Below, one piece after another: positions 15,101-29,000 of a DNA stretch of 64,000 nucleotides. The notes beneath the pieces were generated by a model that had not been told where the DNA came from, did no database searches, and saw only the letters and a program-made list of their open reading frames with translations. Numbering within the stretch: position 1 is the first letter of the stretch; every line of letters begins with the position of its first letter. This stretch comes from Periplaneta americana (lineage: Eukaryota > Arthropoda > Insecta > Blattodea > Blattidae): the NCBI RefSeq assembly GCF_040183065.1, contig NC_091131.1, forward strand, positions 100,812,330 to 100,876,329, written 5' to 3'. The position numbers and the translations under genes were made by a program.

Positions 15101-18100
15101 AGTAACTATTCTAGTGTGTTATGCATTACTGACTGAATTAGTAGTATTAGTAGTACATTATTTGCTTAGTGATTAAGTACATGGGTATATTCTAAGTAAC
15201 TAGTATTCTATTAAATAAGCATGTGACATGTTACCATAGATTAAGATGACTGTAAAACTATTGTATCATTGTTAGATTAATGTACACTGACGATGCCATG
15301 AATAATTGTATTCCAACGATTACTACCTACCTACCTACCTACCTACCTACCTATCTATCTATTCATATTAAGTACAGAAAATTGTGTGGCAGAACAAGAC
15401 AAGCAAAGCAACAGAGGGTAAATTTTAATAAAATGGGTTCAGTGACTAACTATAAGAGAAAACGAAGACATAAGAAGAAAACTTAATGAAATAGAAACTG
15501 CCTTGGAATGTAGTCCTCGAAAATATTCTTTCTGCATTTGATGTAAGTCTTCACAATGAATATACGATGATGCATCTGACCATTATACAACACTACTGTA
15601 CTCTCTAATGAAATCAACTGCTACTCCTACTCCGACGAGCACCACACTTTTATGAAGGAGAATACCAAGAATTGCATGGGGCTCAGGCTGCCGACCAACT
15701 GAGCAATGTTTCGGGACTTTTAAACTGCCTAGTCTGTATAAGACGTTTTAAAATGTGAAGATATATGAAAAAAATGTAAAATATCAAGTAATTTCATAGA
15801 ACTGTTATCTCAAAAGTATTATTTGTGACTGGTACTATCAGTATAAGTCAAATAATTTTGTTATAAGAATGAACTTAAAATAAAAAGATGTTAATTTCAA
15901 AACTTCTATTTATATGTACTCAAGGCACTAGAATATGTACCGGTATGTACTCACAATTATGAATTCGAAAGTAGGCTTCAATGTTGTTTCCACTCCGTAC
16001 ATTTAGATACTTAGGTACCAGAGGTTGCGCGTCATTATACTCGAGAATTGTTTCATTTCTATCAGCAGTCTTTATCCTCAAATACTGACTATCTCCTGCA
16101 ATTTTAGAGTATATAGTCACATGAATCCACTTCTTTGGAATTACCAATACTTTCTGTAAGAGAGGCAAGGTAATTATAATTTGAAACATTAATTAATAAA
16201 TTCATAATGTTTAAAAAGTATTCTAGTGAAGGTGCCACATACAAAACAAGTAAAATTTATAACATTACCAAAAATTCAAGCTGCTTAATATTTATGACTT
16301 CTTTCTTTGCATTGACAAGTCCCAGCTGCAAGTTAATAGGTCACTGGTTACCCCGCATTTCACACATACAGTAGCACTTACCTTGTATTCGTTCACAGTC
16401 ACATTACATTCATTGACTCCAGAAGGACATCTTCTAAGAGCACATCTTCTTTCTGTCTTTCCTGTCTCAGATTTCCAACCACCAAGTAATATCCAATAAC
16501 AGCCTTTTGTAAATGGATCCTCTTCTTTACAGATCACAATATGTGCTTCTTCAATTGCATTCACTGAGACCGTCATTTCCCAGTCAGAAACGTTTGTTGG
16601 CAGAGCAACATTATTTTCTTTAAGGAAAACGGTTTCTCCTTTGGCATGTATAACACGCAGATCTGGAAGGAAGCACGACATAATTTATATCAGATTTGTT
16701 TAAACAGAATGTAAAAATGTAAATTTAAATGATGACGATAAAAAAAATACAGGTTGGTTCTAAGAGAATATAAGGATTGTCAGTACGTATATGTTTACAC
16801 AAAGAGCTTACCACATCCAAGGCATTTCCATAATACCATTAGATCATTCTACAATATTAAAATATTTATTCATTGTTTTTATGAAATCGAGCTCTTTGTA
16901 GCCTGCAAGCAAGAAAGCATTTGTATTTAATATGTTCTTATGCATTACTTGAGCTAGACTACTTGAAATTTCAGAATTTGAAAATACTATATTAGTACCT
17001 AGACTAGCTTACTATGCTTTTGTAACGTTTCAGACTCTCTTCTATTTAAAGTGCAGACATAGTGCATACTTTCTTACTTGCTATTCATTATTTCATTATT
17101 ATTCCGTGCTAATGAATTCAAAGATAATAATCAGTTTCTTTTGCAATATATGGTAATTACATGATAAGAAGATACAGTTACCTTTTCGCAATCAACAATT
17201 TAGGAAATAAATTATAATGAAGTGAGTACCGTTATGTACTGTATGGAACTTAAGAGTAACTTTACAACAGGTACTAATGTGGAATAAGAAATTTTAGGTA
17301 ACTAGAATCACCAACACTTCTGATACTAGTCGGTGATGAGATGAATGGACGACTTCATTTTGTGACAATGTGGCAATTGGTATTTAGATATACTGCGACT
17401 TGAAAATACCAGGCATGTCAATAAGTAAGTTACAAATTGAAGTAGCAACTACATTTTTTAATGACTCGGCTGAAGCTATCACCACTACACGGCAAGTGTC
17501 AAGCTGATTGATGTGTGCACAAGCTGCACATGAAAAACAAAGAAGCAGCAGTTGCAAGATGGTGGAACCTTTGCACGAGTGTATCATTGTCAAGGAGAGC
17601 TCCATTGTGCGATTTTTCTAGGAAAAAGGTTTGGCAGCAAAAAATATTCATAAAGAAATGCTGTCTGGGTATGGTGAGGATTGCCTGTCATTTCAAGCTG
17701 TCTACAATTGGGTGCAGAAATTCTCTGAAGGGTAGAGAAGTATCCAAAACAGAGTTGGTCGACCAGTGAGGTCATACAAGATTTGAGAAGAGAGACCGTG
17801 TATTCCTTCTCCTTGTGGTATATGAGGTACCGTAATGAAACAGAATATTTCTTGACAAAATGGGTACTTACTAAATTCTATATAGGTAGTTATAACCAAT
17901 TGAAGTCTTTCATTCCACTATTCATGAAAATTAAATTTCAATTTATCCAGAAGTGACATAATGAAGATATCACTGAAGACGAAAAATAAAGATTTTAACT
18001 AATCCAGGAGTAATACACCAAGAAGCACGAAAATCTACAGGCTATAACTACTAAGCAGGCCACCTTCACAGCATAGAAATTTACAACAAACCAACTTGTT

Positions 18101-20029
18101 ATCTGTGTAATACAAATTAAGTAATGAATCTGGACAACCTCATCAATGCATTGGTCTGTTCATGCATGAAACCACCTCTCAAAACTATTGGAGTGTACGA
18201 GCACTAATGGCGTTACAGTATTAGCACAGTCTAGTATATACAGTCACGGAGCTCAATACGTAGTAAATATGCATCCATAGATAGTTGCTAACCACTAGGA
18301 TCGCTACTATCGTCCTCATTACAGATAATGCAAAATAGTACCTGCACAGTCTATTGTTCCTAGTACTCTCATAAACTCAAGTTTCGTGACTGTATATACT
18401 AGACAGTGGTATTAGAACAACAACAATACTTTCCTTACGACGAATTTTACACAAGTTAAAGTTTATACAGGATAAAAACATGTGCAAAAAGAAGATCTAG
18501 GTTGAAATATCTGGAAATTTTAAACTCATGACAGAAAAATGTGAACTACTGCAAGTTAGTCCCTTGTCGTATGTTTTAAGTTTGTAGTTTGTTGAGACTC
18601 AAAGTTAAAATATTTTATTTGCATTCAAAACAGCAGATTCCTATAGCTACTGGTGCTGTACATAGCTTATGTTCTTGAGGAAACAAACACGAATTACCCA
18701 TACACTAATTTTAGTTTTCGTGAACTACCATTGATAGTATGATTTTCATAGTGAAAATTTTATTTTTTATTTTAGTAGGTTATTTTACGACGCTTTATCA
18801 ACATCTTAGGTAATTTAGGTCTGAATGAGATGAAGGTGATAATGCCAGTGAAATGAGTCCAGAGTCCAGCACCTAAAGTTACTCAGCATTTTCTCATATT
18901 GGGTTGAGGGAAAAACCCAGAAAAAACCTCAACTAGGTAACTTGCCCCAACCGGGAATCGGACCCTGGTTTTGCGGCCAGATGCGCTAACTGTTACTTCA
19001 CAGGTGTGGACTAGTGAAAGTCACTTCATGTATAATTAAATTTCCAGTATTTTTATGTACCATACAAGTTTTGTGTCGTTCACTGCACAAAAAGGGTTGT
19101 ACAAATTTAAAATAATAACAAAGCCAAAGAAATGTAGAGACATGGAGAACTGACTACCAAACAGTTAGAAATGGATGGTTGGGTCATTCGAACGAAAAAT
19201 ATGATAGATGGACGAATGGACAGACAGACATATAATTATTTTATGTTAATCTAGTACTTCTCTGTTATTTCCTCTTATTGGTATTGTTGTATTTTATCTT
19301 CTTCTCTTATTTGATTTTAATTTTATATACACATTTATGTATTTTTATTTTTCATAGTTTCGTTTTATAGTTTTTATAACCTAGAAATTTTTTAAAGGTT
19401 TCTCATTTTGTCATAATTATTTTTCTACTATGATTGTATTTTATTCGATTTCTAGAGTGTCATAGTTTAAATTTGTGTTATTGGGAAGGCTGTCTAATCC
19501 ATAAAATATGCAAAACTTCCCGTTCTCTTTCGAGACTGTTACCTTTATTAACTCTGATGTGTCTTGTTCATGCATTCCTTTGTTATGAGTAGGCCTACCA
19601 TACTATTATTTCACATTTATGGAATACATACTTACAATTCCATCGATAGTCAGTAATTGGAAGTTTCAGACGATTCTTAGTAACAGACTGGCCCCATCCT
19701 GTCCACATCTTACAACTCGTAGGTTCCATAAAGTTACAATTTAATGCACTTTTTTCAGTGATCCATTCAACTGCAAAACAAATGTGAAATTTACATACTA
19801 TTTACATCAATAATTACACCTTACAAACAGTTATATGAATATTGCATGAGATCACACAAGTCTTCAAGTACGAGAGTAAAGCCCATTCGTGTTTTTGAAT
19901 ATATAACCACCACCACTGCCACTGCCACTACTCTGTGTTTGAGCAATGAATGAATTTTCACTGAAGCCAATCTTGTAGTTATATGTCTATTTTATTTTAA
20001 ATCCTTACCACGTTATTATATCGTCGTCG

Positions 20030-20086
<57 letters not shown>

Positions 20087-23000
20087 ATTTTTTCTGGCAA
20101 TATGAACTTGTACGACAATTAAATATTTTAATTACAATAAATCTTGATGCATTGTAATATATGCGTCTAATTCTCAACAAATAAACATAACAATTAAGCA
20201 TCAGCTCATGGAGTAACTTTTGTCATGAAGGACGATTAATGGTGTATTCTGCATCCTACTTAAACTTATATATTATTTTAATGTACCGAAGTACATGTGA
20301 TATTTCTATGCAGATATTCTGCGTCATCATATGATGAAAGAGTACTGGAACGGAGAAAAATTCTCTCCGGCTCCGGGATTTGAACCCATGTCCACATGTG
20401 TGGACTTCAGTTCTACGTTCATAGACATCTATGACGTAGTGCAGAGGGCGGCCACTTGAGGGAACCCAAGAGTTGGAACTTAATCTGAGACGATTCTGTC
20501 CGACGCCGGGGTGGGTATCCTGTGTGGCTTAGTGGATAAAGCATCAGCACGTAGAGCTGAAAACCCGGGTTCAAATCCCGGCGCCGGAGAGAATTTTTCT
20601 CCGTTCCATTACTCTTTCATCATATGACTACTTAAACTTAATAAAATAAGACACAAACTGGTTATCATACTTGTAGTTATGTTATGAATAATGATAATGG
20701 TGGTGGTAATAGAGTTATTTGTAGTTATAGTAGTAACAGTGGAGGTGGTGATGGTGGTGGGAATTAGCAGTAGTGACGAAAGTCAGGCAGGAGTAATGCC
20801 AACTTCATTTAGTGCATTCATGATTCAAATTTCATCCTAAAGTTTCTGGATAGTAAACAAAAACAAAAAAAAAACTGAACAGAATCTTGGTATTACCTTT
20901 CTCGTCTATTACATCTTCTTGAGGTTCCCAAGCCAATCCTGAGTAGGCAGCTTCGTCTTGTGCCACACACCATATACTGTTGCTTCTCTTCAATAAAGTC
21001 ACATTTGGAGTTCCTACAACAAAATACGCAGTAAAGAAACTGAACATATAAATATCTATCAATGACAAGAAGTGGTAGCATCAATTTTGCTATTTTCAGT
21101 GATTACAGTTCTGTCTTAATTTTTCGTTTGACTTTAAGCACCTAGTCTCATAGACTAACAATGTTACATGGCTAAGTCCTACACCTTTCAACTAATAACT
21201 TTGCACCCTCACACCGACAAATCTTTTAGTAGGCCTAATGGTAACTATAGCTTATATGTGCGATTATCACTTTTATTAAAATAATAACTATTTCGTTAAT
21301 TTTTGTGATTGAAATAAACTAGTTTCAATTTATTATTACATTTCTTCCATTCTGTCTTTTCTTGTCCGTCATCACTTCTTTCACTATCTTACTCCTCTCC
21401 CATTACTACCCCAAAATATTATACTTATAACTCTGTACTCCCCTCCTCTGTGGCACATTTCCCCTGACTTGACATCTCTGTCTGTTTGCACTTTTGGACC
21501 TGACTGCTAACTTTTTCACATTTCTGTTTTATTTTAGGTCTTAGTTTTCTTTTCTCTTGATTTATTTTCCCTCTACACCATTTCCTTAAGTCATACTGAT
21601 TTTTTTCCTTGTTTTCCCCCCTTCCTTCATCACTGCTTTCTGCTCTATTATCTCCTATCTCCATCACTCTACTTTTCGACAGCTTCTATTTGGTTCTTAG
21701 TTCCTTCACTCTCTTCGGAAAGGACCACAGCTGCTTTCCTTCAGTCCACACCTGTGGAGTAATGGTCAGCGCGTCTGGCCGCGAAACCAGGTGGCCCGGG
21801 TTCGATTCCCGGTCGGGGAAAGTTACCTGGTTGAGGTTTTTTCCGGGGTTTTCCCTCAACCCAATACGAGCAAATGCTGGGTAAGTTTCGGTGTTGGACC
21901 CCGGACTCATTTCACCGGCATTATCACCTTCATATCATTCAGACGGTAAATAACCTAGATGTTGATACAGCATCGTAAAATAAAGCAATAAAATAAAAAA
22001 AAAAGCTTTCCTTCAATTGCACTGAGGTCATGTTCTGCTGAGTCTTCTGAATTCCAATTCGCGTCACTCCTACTTCTTCTTCAGATGAAGTCACTGCCTG
22101 CTTCCCTGGTACTTTTGCTGAGCTCATCACTTCCACACGTCTCACTGTTCTCCTGTACACTGACTGTATTCATGTCACTAACCTTGCACTTCGACACGAT
22201 ACAAATCCTTTATATTTCTGCTGACAGGTTGTTTTAGACTGACCGATGATTTTCAAAGAAATTATGAAGCTATCGTTCTCAACACAATGAGAGATTAAGT
22301 CATTTACTTAGGATCGTGTCTGTTGGTTCACTCTGAAATGATGTACAATGTATTTTTCTTCACAACAACTCCTTGGAATTGTCTTTTAAATATGCTGTAT
22401 GTAAGTTATAGGCAAATTTGCCAAGTAATGTTCCCAAAACTTGCACCCCACTCCCTCTTAAATGCCTGGTTACGATACCATGTGAATACTTATATAAAAA
22501 TAGAGATGGACAGAAAGAGAGAGAGTAAAAGTACGAGAGGGAGAGGAGAGAATGAGAAAGGGGAAGAGGGGGAGAGAGAAAAAGAGGGCAGAAGAAAGAT
22601 AGAGTAAGAGAGAGATAAAGTGAGAGAAGAAGAATGCGTTGTTATATGATAATATGATCATATAGAACCATGACATCAATGACATGGTGATTGTGACGGC
22701 AGAGGTGGTGGTAATGGTAATGTGGTGGAGGCAATGACAACAGTTACTGCGTCTACTAATACTACCACAAAAACGTGATAAGGAATTTATCGAATCCTTA
22801 TAATTTGCGTGGAATGTTTAAGCTATTCGTGATAATTATTGGAAGTATAATTGGGATTATGATGTTTGGGATTTGAAATAAATGTTTGATATTTCTTTTC
22901 ATTTCTGTTTTCATATTCCTTGCATATATATTTAATAAGGAAAAGCCTTCATTCCAGGTCACTTTGTCCACTTTATATTGTCCACAGTCATATAGTCTAT

Positions 23001-26000
23001 CTACATTTGGTACACGGACATTTCGTCCACTTTTTTTTTTGTCAAAGGATTCGTCCATTTTCAATATTATCAATATATCATAGGTCCACAAATATTTTGT
23101 CCATTTTCTTTGGTCCACATTTTTTGTTCATTTCTTCTAAAGTCCATTTAAAATTTTGTCCATATAGCTAAATACAAGACAAGTTAAACTGCAGTTAATA
23201 GAAAACAATTTCATCATTATTAATGTACTTTCTTATGGTTCCCATGATAGTGAAATCCAATTTAATCTATATATGTGCCAGAACTCTTAATGAAGAATCA
23301 AATTTATACAGTATGATTTCAAAGACAGTACAATGGCATATTTACTTCCTTCGTCTAAAGACTAGGATAAAATAGTTCATAACAATTGCATATATCAGTT
23401 CCACTCATTCAGTAAAAATGGAGACTGACTGCTTTCGCGATGAGAAAATTGTGATATATGTAATGCCCAATATATCACAAATAGGAACATATCTGTGGTG
23501 CCTGGGTAAAGGGGTATAAGTCCAAAAAATCGAAAAATGAGTTACGTATGCCATGATGTTCGGAAAGGCATATTCTATAATTGGGTAAAGCGACATAAGT
23601 CCATCCAGCTCAGAAAAGTGTGTATATAGATGTGTAAAAGGGTATTAATCTCAAAAAGCTAATGTTTGTTTGGGTAAAGGGAGATAAGTATACTTATATC
23701 CATTTACACGATTTGGAATTGTACATACGTGTTTGGTACTGAACTTATACCCTTTTGCACAACCTCTTGATGAAGACACGTATAGACCTGTAACACCGTA
23801 CTTAAAATTTACTGGCAGTTTGGCAAATATACTGTGTCAATAGCAAGAATAACAACATTTTTGCATATTTAATGTCTGCATATATCATTCGAATAATTCA
23901 TGTGCGGTACCAACATTATGCAAGAGTATGGCATAACAGCTACATTGTTTAATATCGAAGTATCCATTGAGAATTGATGGACAGATGGTTCCTGTATGCA
24001 AAAAGTGTTTCTTGGCAACATTTGATGAGATTATCTCTTCCTTCTAAATCGATACTGTGAAAATTCGAGTCAGTAAGTCGCACAGTCTATGAACAATTAT
24101 TTTATAACTGAATCTAAAAATCAACCATCCCAAAATACTCGTAGATACATATCATATGTCATGTGATACCTTGAAGATAAAACTGAATTGTTTATCCAGA
24201 GATGGAAAGACAGCAGTACAAGCGTCCCTATTGCAATATCAAGATCTGGCTGATAAAGCATATCTTGCAACATCTCAAGGCAAAGAATATGCAATCAGTG
24301 GGTTATTTTACGATGCTGTATCAATATCTCAGGTTATTTAACATCTGAATGGAATGAAGGTGATAATGCCGGTGAATTGAGTCCGGAGTTCAACACTGAT
24401 AGTTACCCATCATTTTCTCATAGTGAACTCTTGTTTGGAGGAGAGTGAAATCCTCTTTCATCTTGAATTATTATACCTCGAACTGAGTCTTTTGACAATC
24501 AGCTGCAATGAGCAAAGAGGCAGTTATCTTTTCCTATGATCAGGGATACAAGCTGTACATAGAACACTTCATGATATTATAATAGGCACAATAATTATTA
24601 AGATTCAATTTATGACAAACGTATTGACAAAGTCACATGTTATGTTATAACATTTGACTTACATCAATGTTTACAGACAACAATGTTGAAAACTTCTGTT
24701 GCTTTCTACAAGCGTCAAATTTGGACTTCTAATTTGACCGTACATAACTGTAAAGACGGACAAGTCACATGTTTTATGTGGAGTGAAGTTGATGGTGACC
24801 GGGGGAGCTAATCAAATTGCATCTTGCATTTCAAAATTTCTCTATAATGTGCCTTTCCATGTGAAACATGTAATAGTGTATTCAGACACATGAGGGGGGG
24901 GGGGGACAAAAAAACTCTCACGTGCTGGCTATGTATGTATCTGTTCTGAAAAATCTTCCACACTTTGAAACATTGAGTCGCAAGTTTTTTTTTTTTTTAT
25001 AAAAAGCCACACTCCGACCATGCCTAAATTGAGGAAAGAAGAAAAACTGTGACATAAAAATCCACATTCTTCATGACTGAATGCAGCTTGTACGACTTAC
25101 AGGCAAAAAGAAGCCATTCAATGTGATTGAAATGAATCAGTCAGACTTGCTTCAATATCACTGGTCTGCAGTGATTTTGCTACTGAACAAAAACAAGTAT
25201 ACCAACCCTAATTCGAGTGTGCTCATTACAGATCTGAAGTCTGTTCCTTTGTATCACGCACAAGGTTAAAATAATAACATTTTTAATTTTACATTTTAAT
25301 ACCTTTAGATCAATTTAATTTATTTTATTGTGATTTTGTTACTGAACAAAAACAAGTGCACCAATCCTAATTTGAGTGTTCTGATTACAGATCTGAAGTC
25401 TATTTTGTCTGTCACGTCAAAATTTTCAAGTAATAATATTTTTAATTTTTAATTATGATGTGTGACACTACGCTCAGGTCAAAACTGAGTGTTCTTAAAC
25501 TCGAAGCTTGGGACACATTTGTACTAGTGTCAACTAGGTTTTTAGGAAATTATCGAGCTGTTAATTATACTGAGCTAGTATATAACATGCTTAGAGCATT
25601 TCAGAATCTAGGTTGTTGCATGTCTTTTTTTTAGACCAGTGTATTCTGACTTATTCAAAGATGCTCTCGAAATGAAGAAAACCACAGAATAAGGTGAAAG
25701 ATCTCTCTGTAAAATTATGAAGTGGTTCAAATTTACAAAGGCTGTTGACATAGTATTGTTTAAAGAAACACTTGATACATGAAAAGATTTCAAGACACTG
25801 AATGTCAGGCGAAGAGGACAAACACGTAATCTACTCCAGTTACCTGTTTCATATCAGGACCTTGTACCAATTTCTTGTCAAAAGAAGAAAGATTTATTGG
25901 ACCTGCTACCGGTTGTTCCAAATATATTTCATTCCTTTTACACTGCACTTCCAACAACCTCAACAGTACAAGACATCCATCCTGTCACAATCGAAGAAGT

Positions 26001-29000
26001 CTATGAAGATTAGTGATTTTGATAATGTTAAAGAAAGTGCTTATTAATTCTTATTGTCTATAGTTTGAAAAATGTTATCTTATCATTCCTTAGGTACACT
26101 GAGGCAGATACTATTTTGAAAATAACATTTTATTGACAGTGAAACATCTAATACTATTGGTGTTATGAACAGTAAAATTTACTTTCTTCTTTAACTTTGC
26201 TTAATTTTTTTAATGCAGCTGTTCAGCCATCTTCGAACATTGTGTAATTTTTAATAGTCATTATGTTTCATAATATGAGCTTTGCGTGTTTATTCTGTAA
26301 GAGATATTTCGGGGTAAAAGGAGATAAGTTGTATGTAAGTTTGTGTAAAGGGGGATAAGTTGTCCAAACTTACTATAATATAAAAAACATTATGAAAATA
26401 TTGAAAATAAGTAAATGTTTGTAATAGAACTTGAAAAGCATTAAGCGAAGGACAAAATAACCAGAGTACATTGTAAAAAGAAACACACTGGGATTTACAG
26501 ATTTGTTGCAAACTTTGTTTTTGCATTTTCTCAAAAGTTAAATTTAAGACTTATACCCCTTTACCTGGGCACCACAGATATATGCTCGTATTAATCTATT
26601 TAAGGGAGGTAAGCATACACATGTTGAGAACAGAGCTGAAGTTGGTGCGAAAAACGTTATGGTAGGAATCAAAAGAAGGGACGAACAACACCCAAATGAA
26701 TCTCCCACAGCACTATAAGGGAAGAAATTCAGGCCATCGAAGATCAGGAAATACTACTGAATTTACCAGAAAGAAATTCATTATTACGTACCGTCAGCAG
26801 AGCACAAAATGTACTTGATTGATATTTGCGTGCCATGAACTACAGATTAAAATTGTACAATACCGAAGAGAGGGATAAAGAGAGAAATAGAAAATAATTA
26901 GTAGGCCTATGTTATTTAAATTTTTCTTTATTTCCTTCTAAAATTAAATTTGTAGTTAAATTTCATTGTATATGACTGAAATAAAGTAGCCTAATATAAT
27001 TCTGTGAATAATATATTAATCCTACAATGGACCATAAATATTGTAGACTAAAAATATATAAAATGGACAAAAATTTCTAAGCACATTTCAGTATAGTGGA
27101 TGAAATCATACAGTGGACTATTTTTATAAGTTGATATAACTAGGTGGACAAAATTGTTATGGATATAAAATTACTGTGGATTAAAATCTCAACTGGACGA
27201 AAATAATGTGGATGAAATGTCACCGAACAATCAGTTTGGGAATTGGAGCTGTATCATTAACTGGTTCATAATTTTATTGTTTCCTCATTCCATGAGGCCT
27301 AGTCTCGACACATCAATATGACGCCAATAAAGAAAGAAGAAGAAAGCTTTTTAATGCTTTGACATCTCTGTATCTGTTATTGTGGAAAGTGGAAACAATT
27401 ATTTTTAAATAGGCCAGTATCTTAATGGACTTTTTACAACATACTTTTATTTTAAAAAGCTTGAACTTTCGAACTCTCCAACCATCTCTACTAGCCAAAC
27501 ACATCTCAGTAACGCAGTTTGTACTCAAACCATCCACGCTTCATGTAAGGATACAGCTATACCGGCATAGCTTTAATGTTGCTCAAATCATATTTCTGGG
27601 TGCGCCAGTCAACAATGATCACATTACTAACTGTAATCTGCATGACGCACTCTGTGATTCATCTTAGTATTTGCTACTAATTTAATGAATCACCAGGCTT
27701 TTCACTTAAGAAACTGGTTAAGTTCATGTATGTGCAAATAATTTCTTAAGTTAAACTGACAGTCGCATCTTAGTTAATTCAAATGATTCCTTTTAAATTA
27801 TTTGGTTTCCTGGGATATAAGGAAAATGAAAAAACCTTTTTGCAAAGAAAGAACACTTCGAGACACAATCATTGTCTTCAATTATTAACTATTGTGCATT
27901 ATATCTTTTAATCTTACCTTCAGATGGATCAAGAATGGCAGCAAAAGTGTAAACAAGGCTGTAACATAAATGTTTAATTTTAATATTAAGATATTCAAGA
28001 TGTTTCATACAAAACAGTATTAAGTGCCCAAACTATACTATAAACGATATAACTACTGGTAACAAATATGAATAACATATTATTCGTATAACATTCAGTG
28101 GCGCCTGCTTTTGGAAAACAATGGGTGGAGTTATACGTTAAAATAAATTAATCTCATAAATAATAATAATGATAATAATAACACGACAAATTATTGGGTG
28201 GGCTCTGGCGCCAATGCATACATTAGTTTATAGTAATGAGAAGTTAAGGATGTAAAACTGACACACTGCTATTCACAGATGATCAAATTATAATTGCTAC
28301 ATCTGAAGATGACCTTTTTTTTCACTTGTACAGAGGAGGAACCCGAAGGCTTGCACTGCAGCATGAGGCTAATTGTGCTTACAACTCCTATTCTGTGAAT
28401 AAATGGGTAGCCAAACAACCGCGCTCTTGTATGGTACAAGTACAGCATGCCGCACCATGAACTTAATTCAGGTTATGGTATGGATGATGATGATGATGAT
28501 GATGATGATAATGATGATGATATGTGCATTAATGATGGCAAAATGAGTGTGGGATGAATTTTCCGATATGCTACTGCTTTTAACAATTTTTAAACACACT
28601 TAAATCACTATTCAGGAAGATACTAATCTGGAAATATCTGTTATCCTCGATGGTCAAGTCATTTACATCAATACAGATTCTTATACATCTTCATTATACA
28701 ACTTTTAACACTATATCACTTAGGAATACAATAATGCTAACTTTCACATGTTAATACAACTAGGTTTAAGAATACCTTAGTTGACTAGTTTCGGCTTCAG
28801 AACTGCTGAAAGTAATCATTATTGTATTCCTAAACAAATTTTTAGCACAACATCCTTAGAAACGGAAGTATAGTATGGAATCTCGTGTTAGATTCGTAGT
28901 ATGTAAAAACAATTGTTCAATGAAAAGTCCCCGGGTAAAAATTCTCTCTAGTTTCATACCTATATAAAAATCCAGCTATCCTACTCATCACCTTCACCTA

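Larger units (their letters stand above)
22957..27224 (+). mobile_element. Outer element of a nested pair: FLYWCH/MULE-like DNA transposon remnant
   Basis: Left end GGTCACTTTGTCCACTTTA, right end the complement of a GGTGACATTTCATCCACATT sequence. Both flanks (22957-23165, 27050-27224) are packed with inverted copies of a TTTTGTCCA word. A plus-strand remnant at 26604-26830 reads HTHVENRAEVGAKNVMVG, ESPTAL, EEIQAIEDQEILLNLPER and NSLLRTVSRAQN, resembling proteins in which a FLYWCH zinc finger precedes a MULE transposase. No MULE catalytic domain remains. Interrupted by the inner element at 23493-26577. Group B lacks the whole insert. Confidence 0.6.

Noticed and set aside
20520-20590. tRNA gene
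   Set aside because: Box A and box B are present, but the cloverleaf stems do not pair over the full length and the sequence is part of a palindromic repeat. The same applies to the tRNA-like heads at 14.0, 21.75, 58.6 and 59.3 kb.
21609-21910. Frames of 70-90 residues on both strands
   Set aside because: They translate a tRNA-derived SINE (CTRWPGFDSRSGK-type readings are a known SINE artefact), not a gene.
22470-22685. Ser/Leu-rich hydrophobic protein on the minus strand
   Set aside because: Reverse reading of a GA-rich low-complexity tract.
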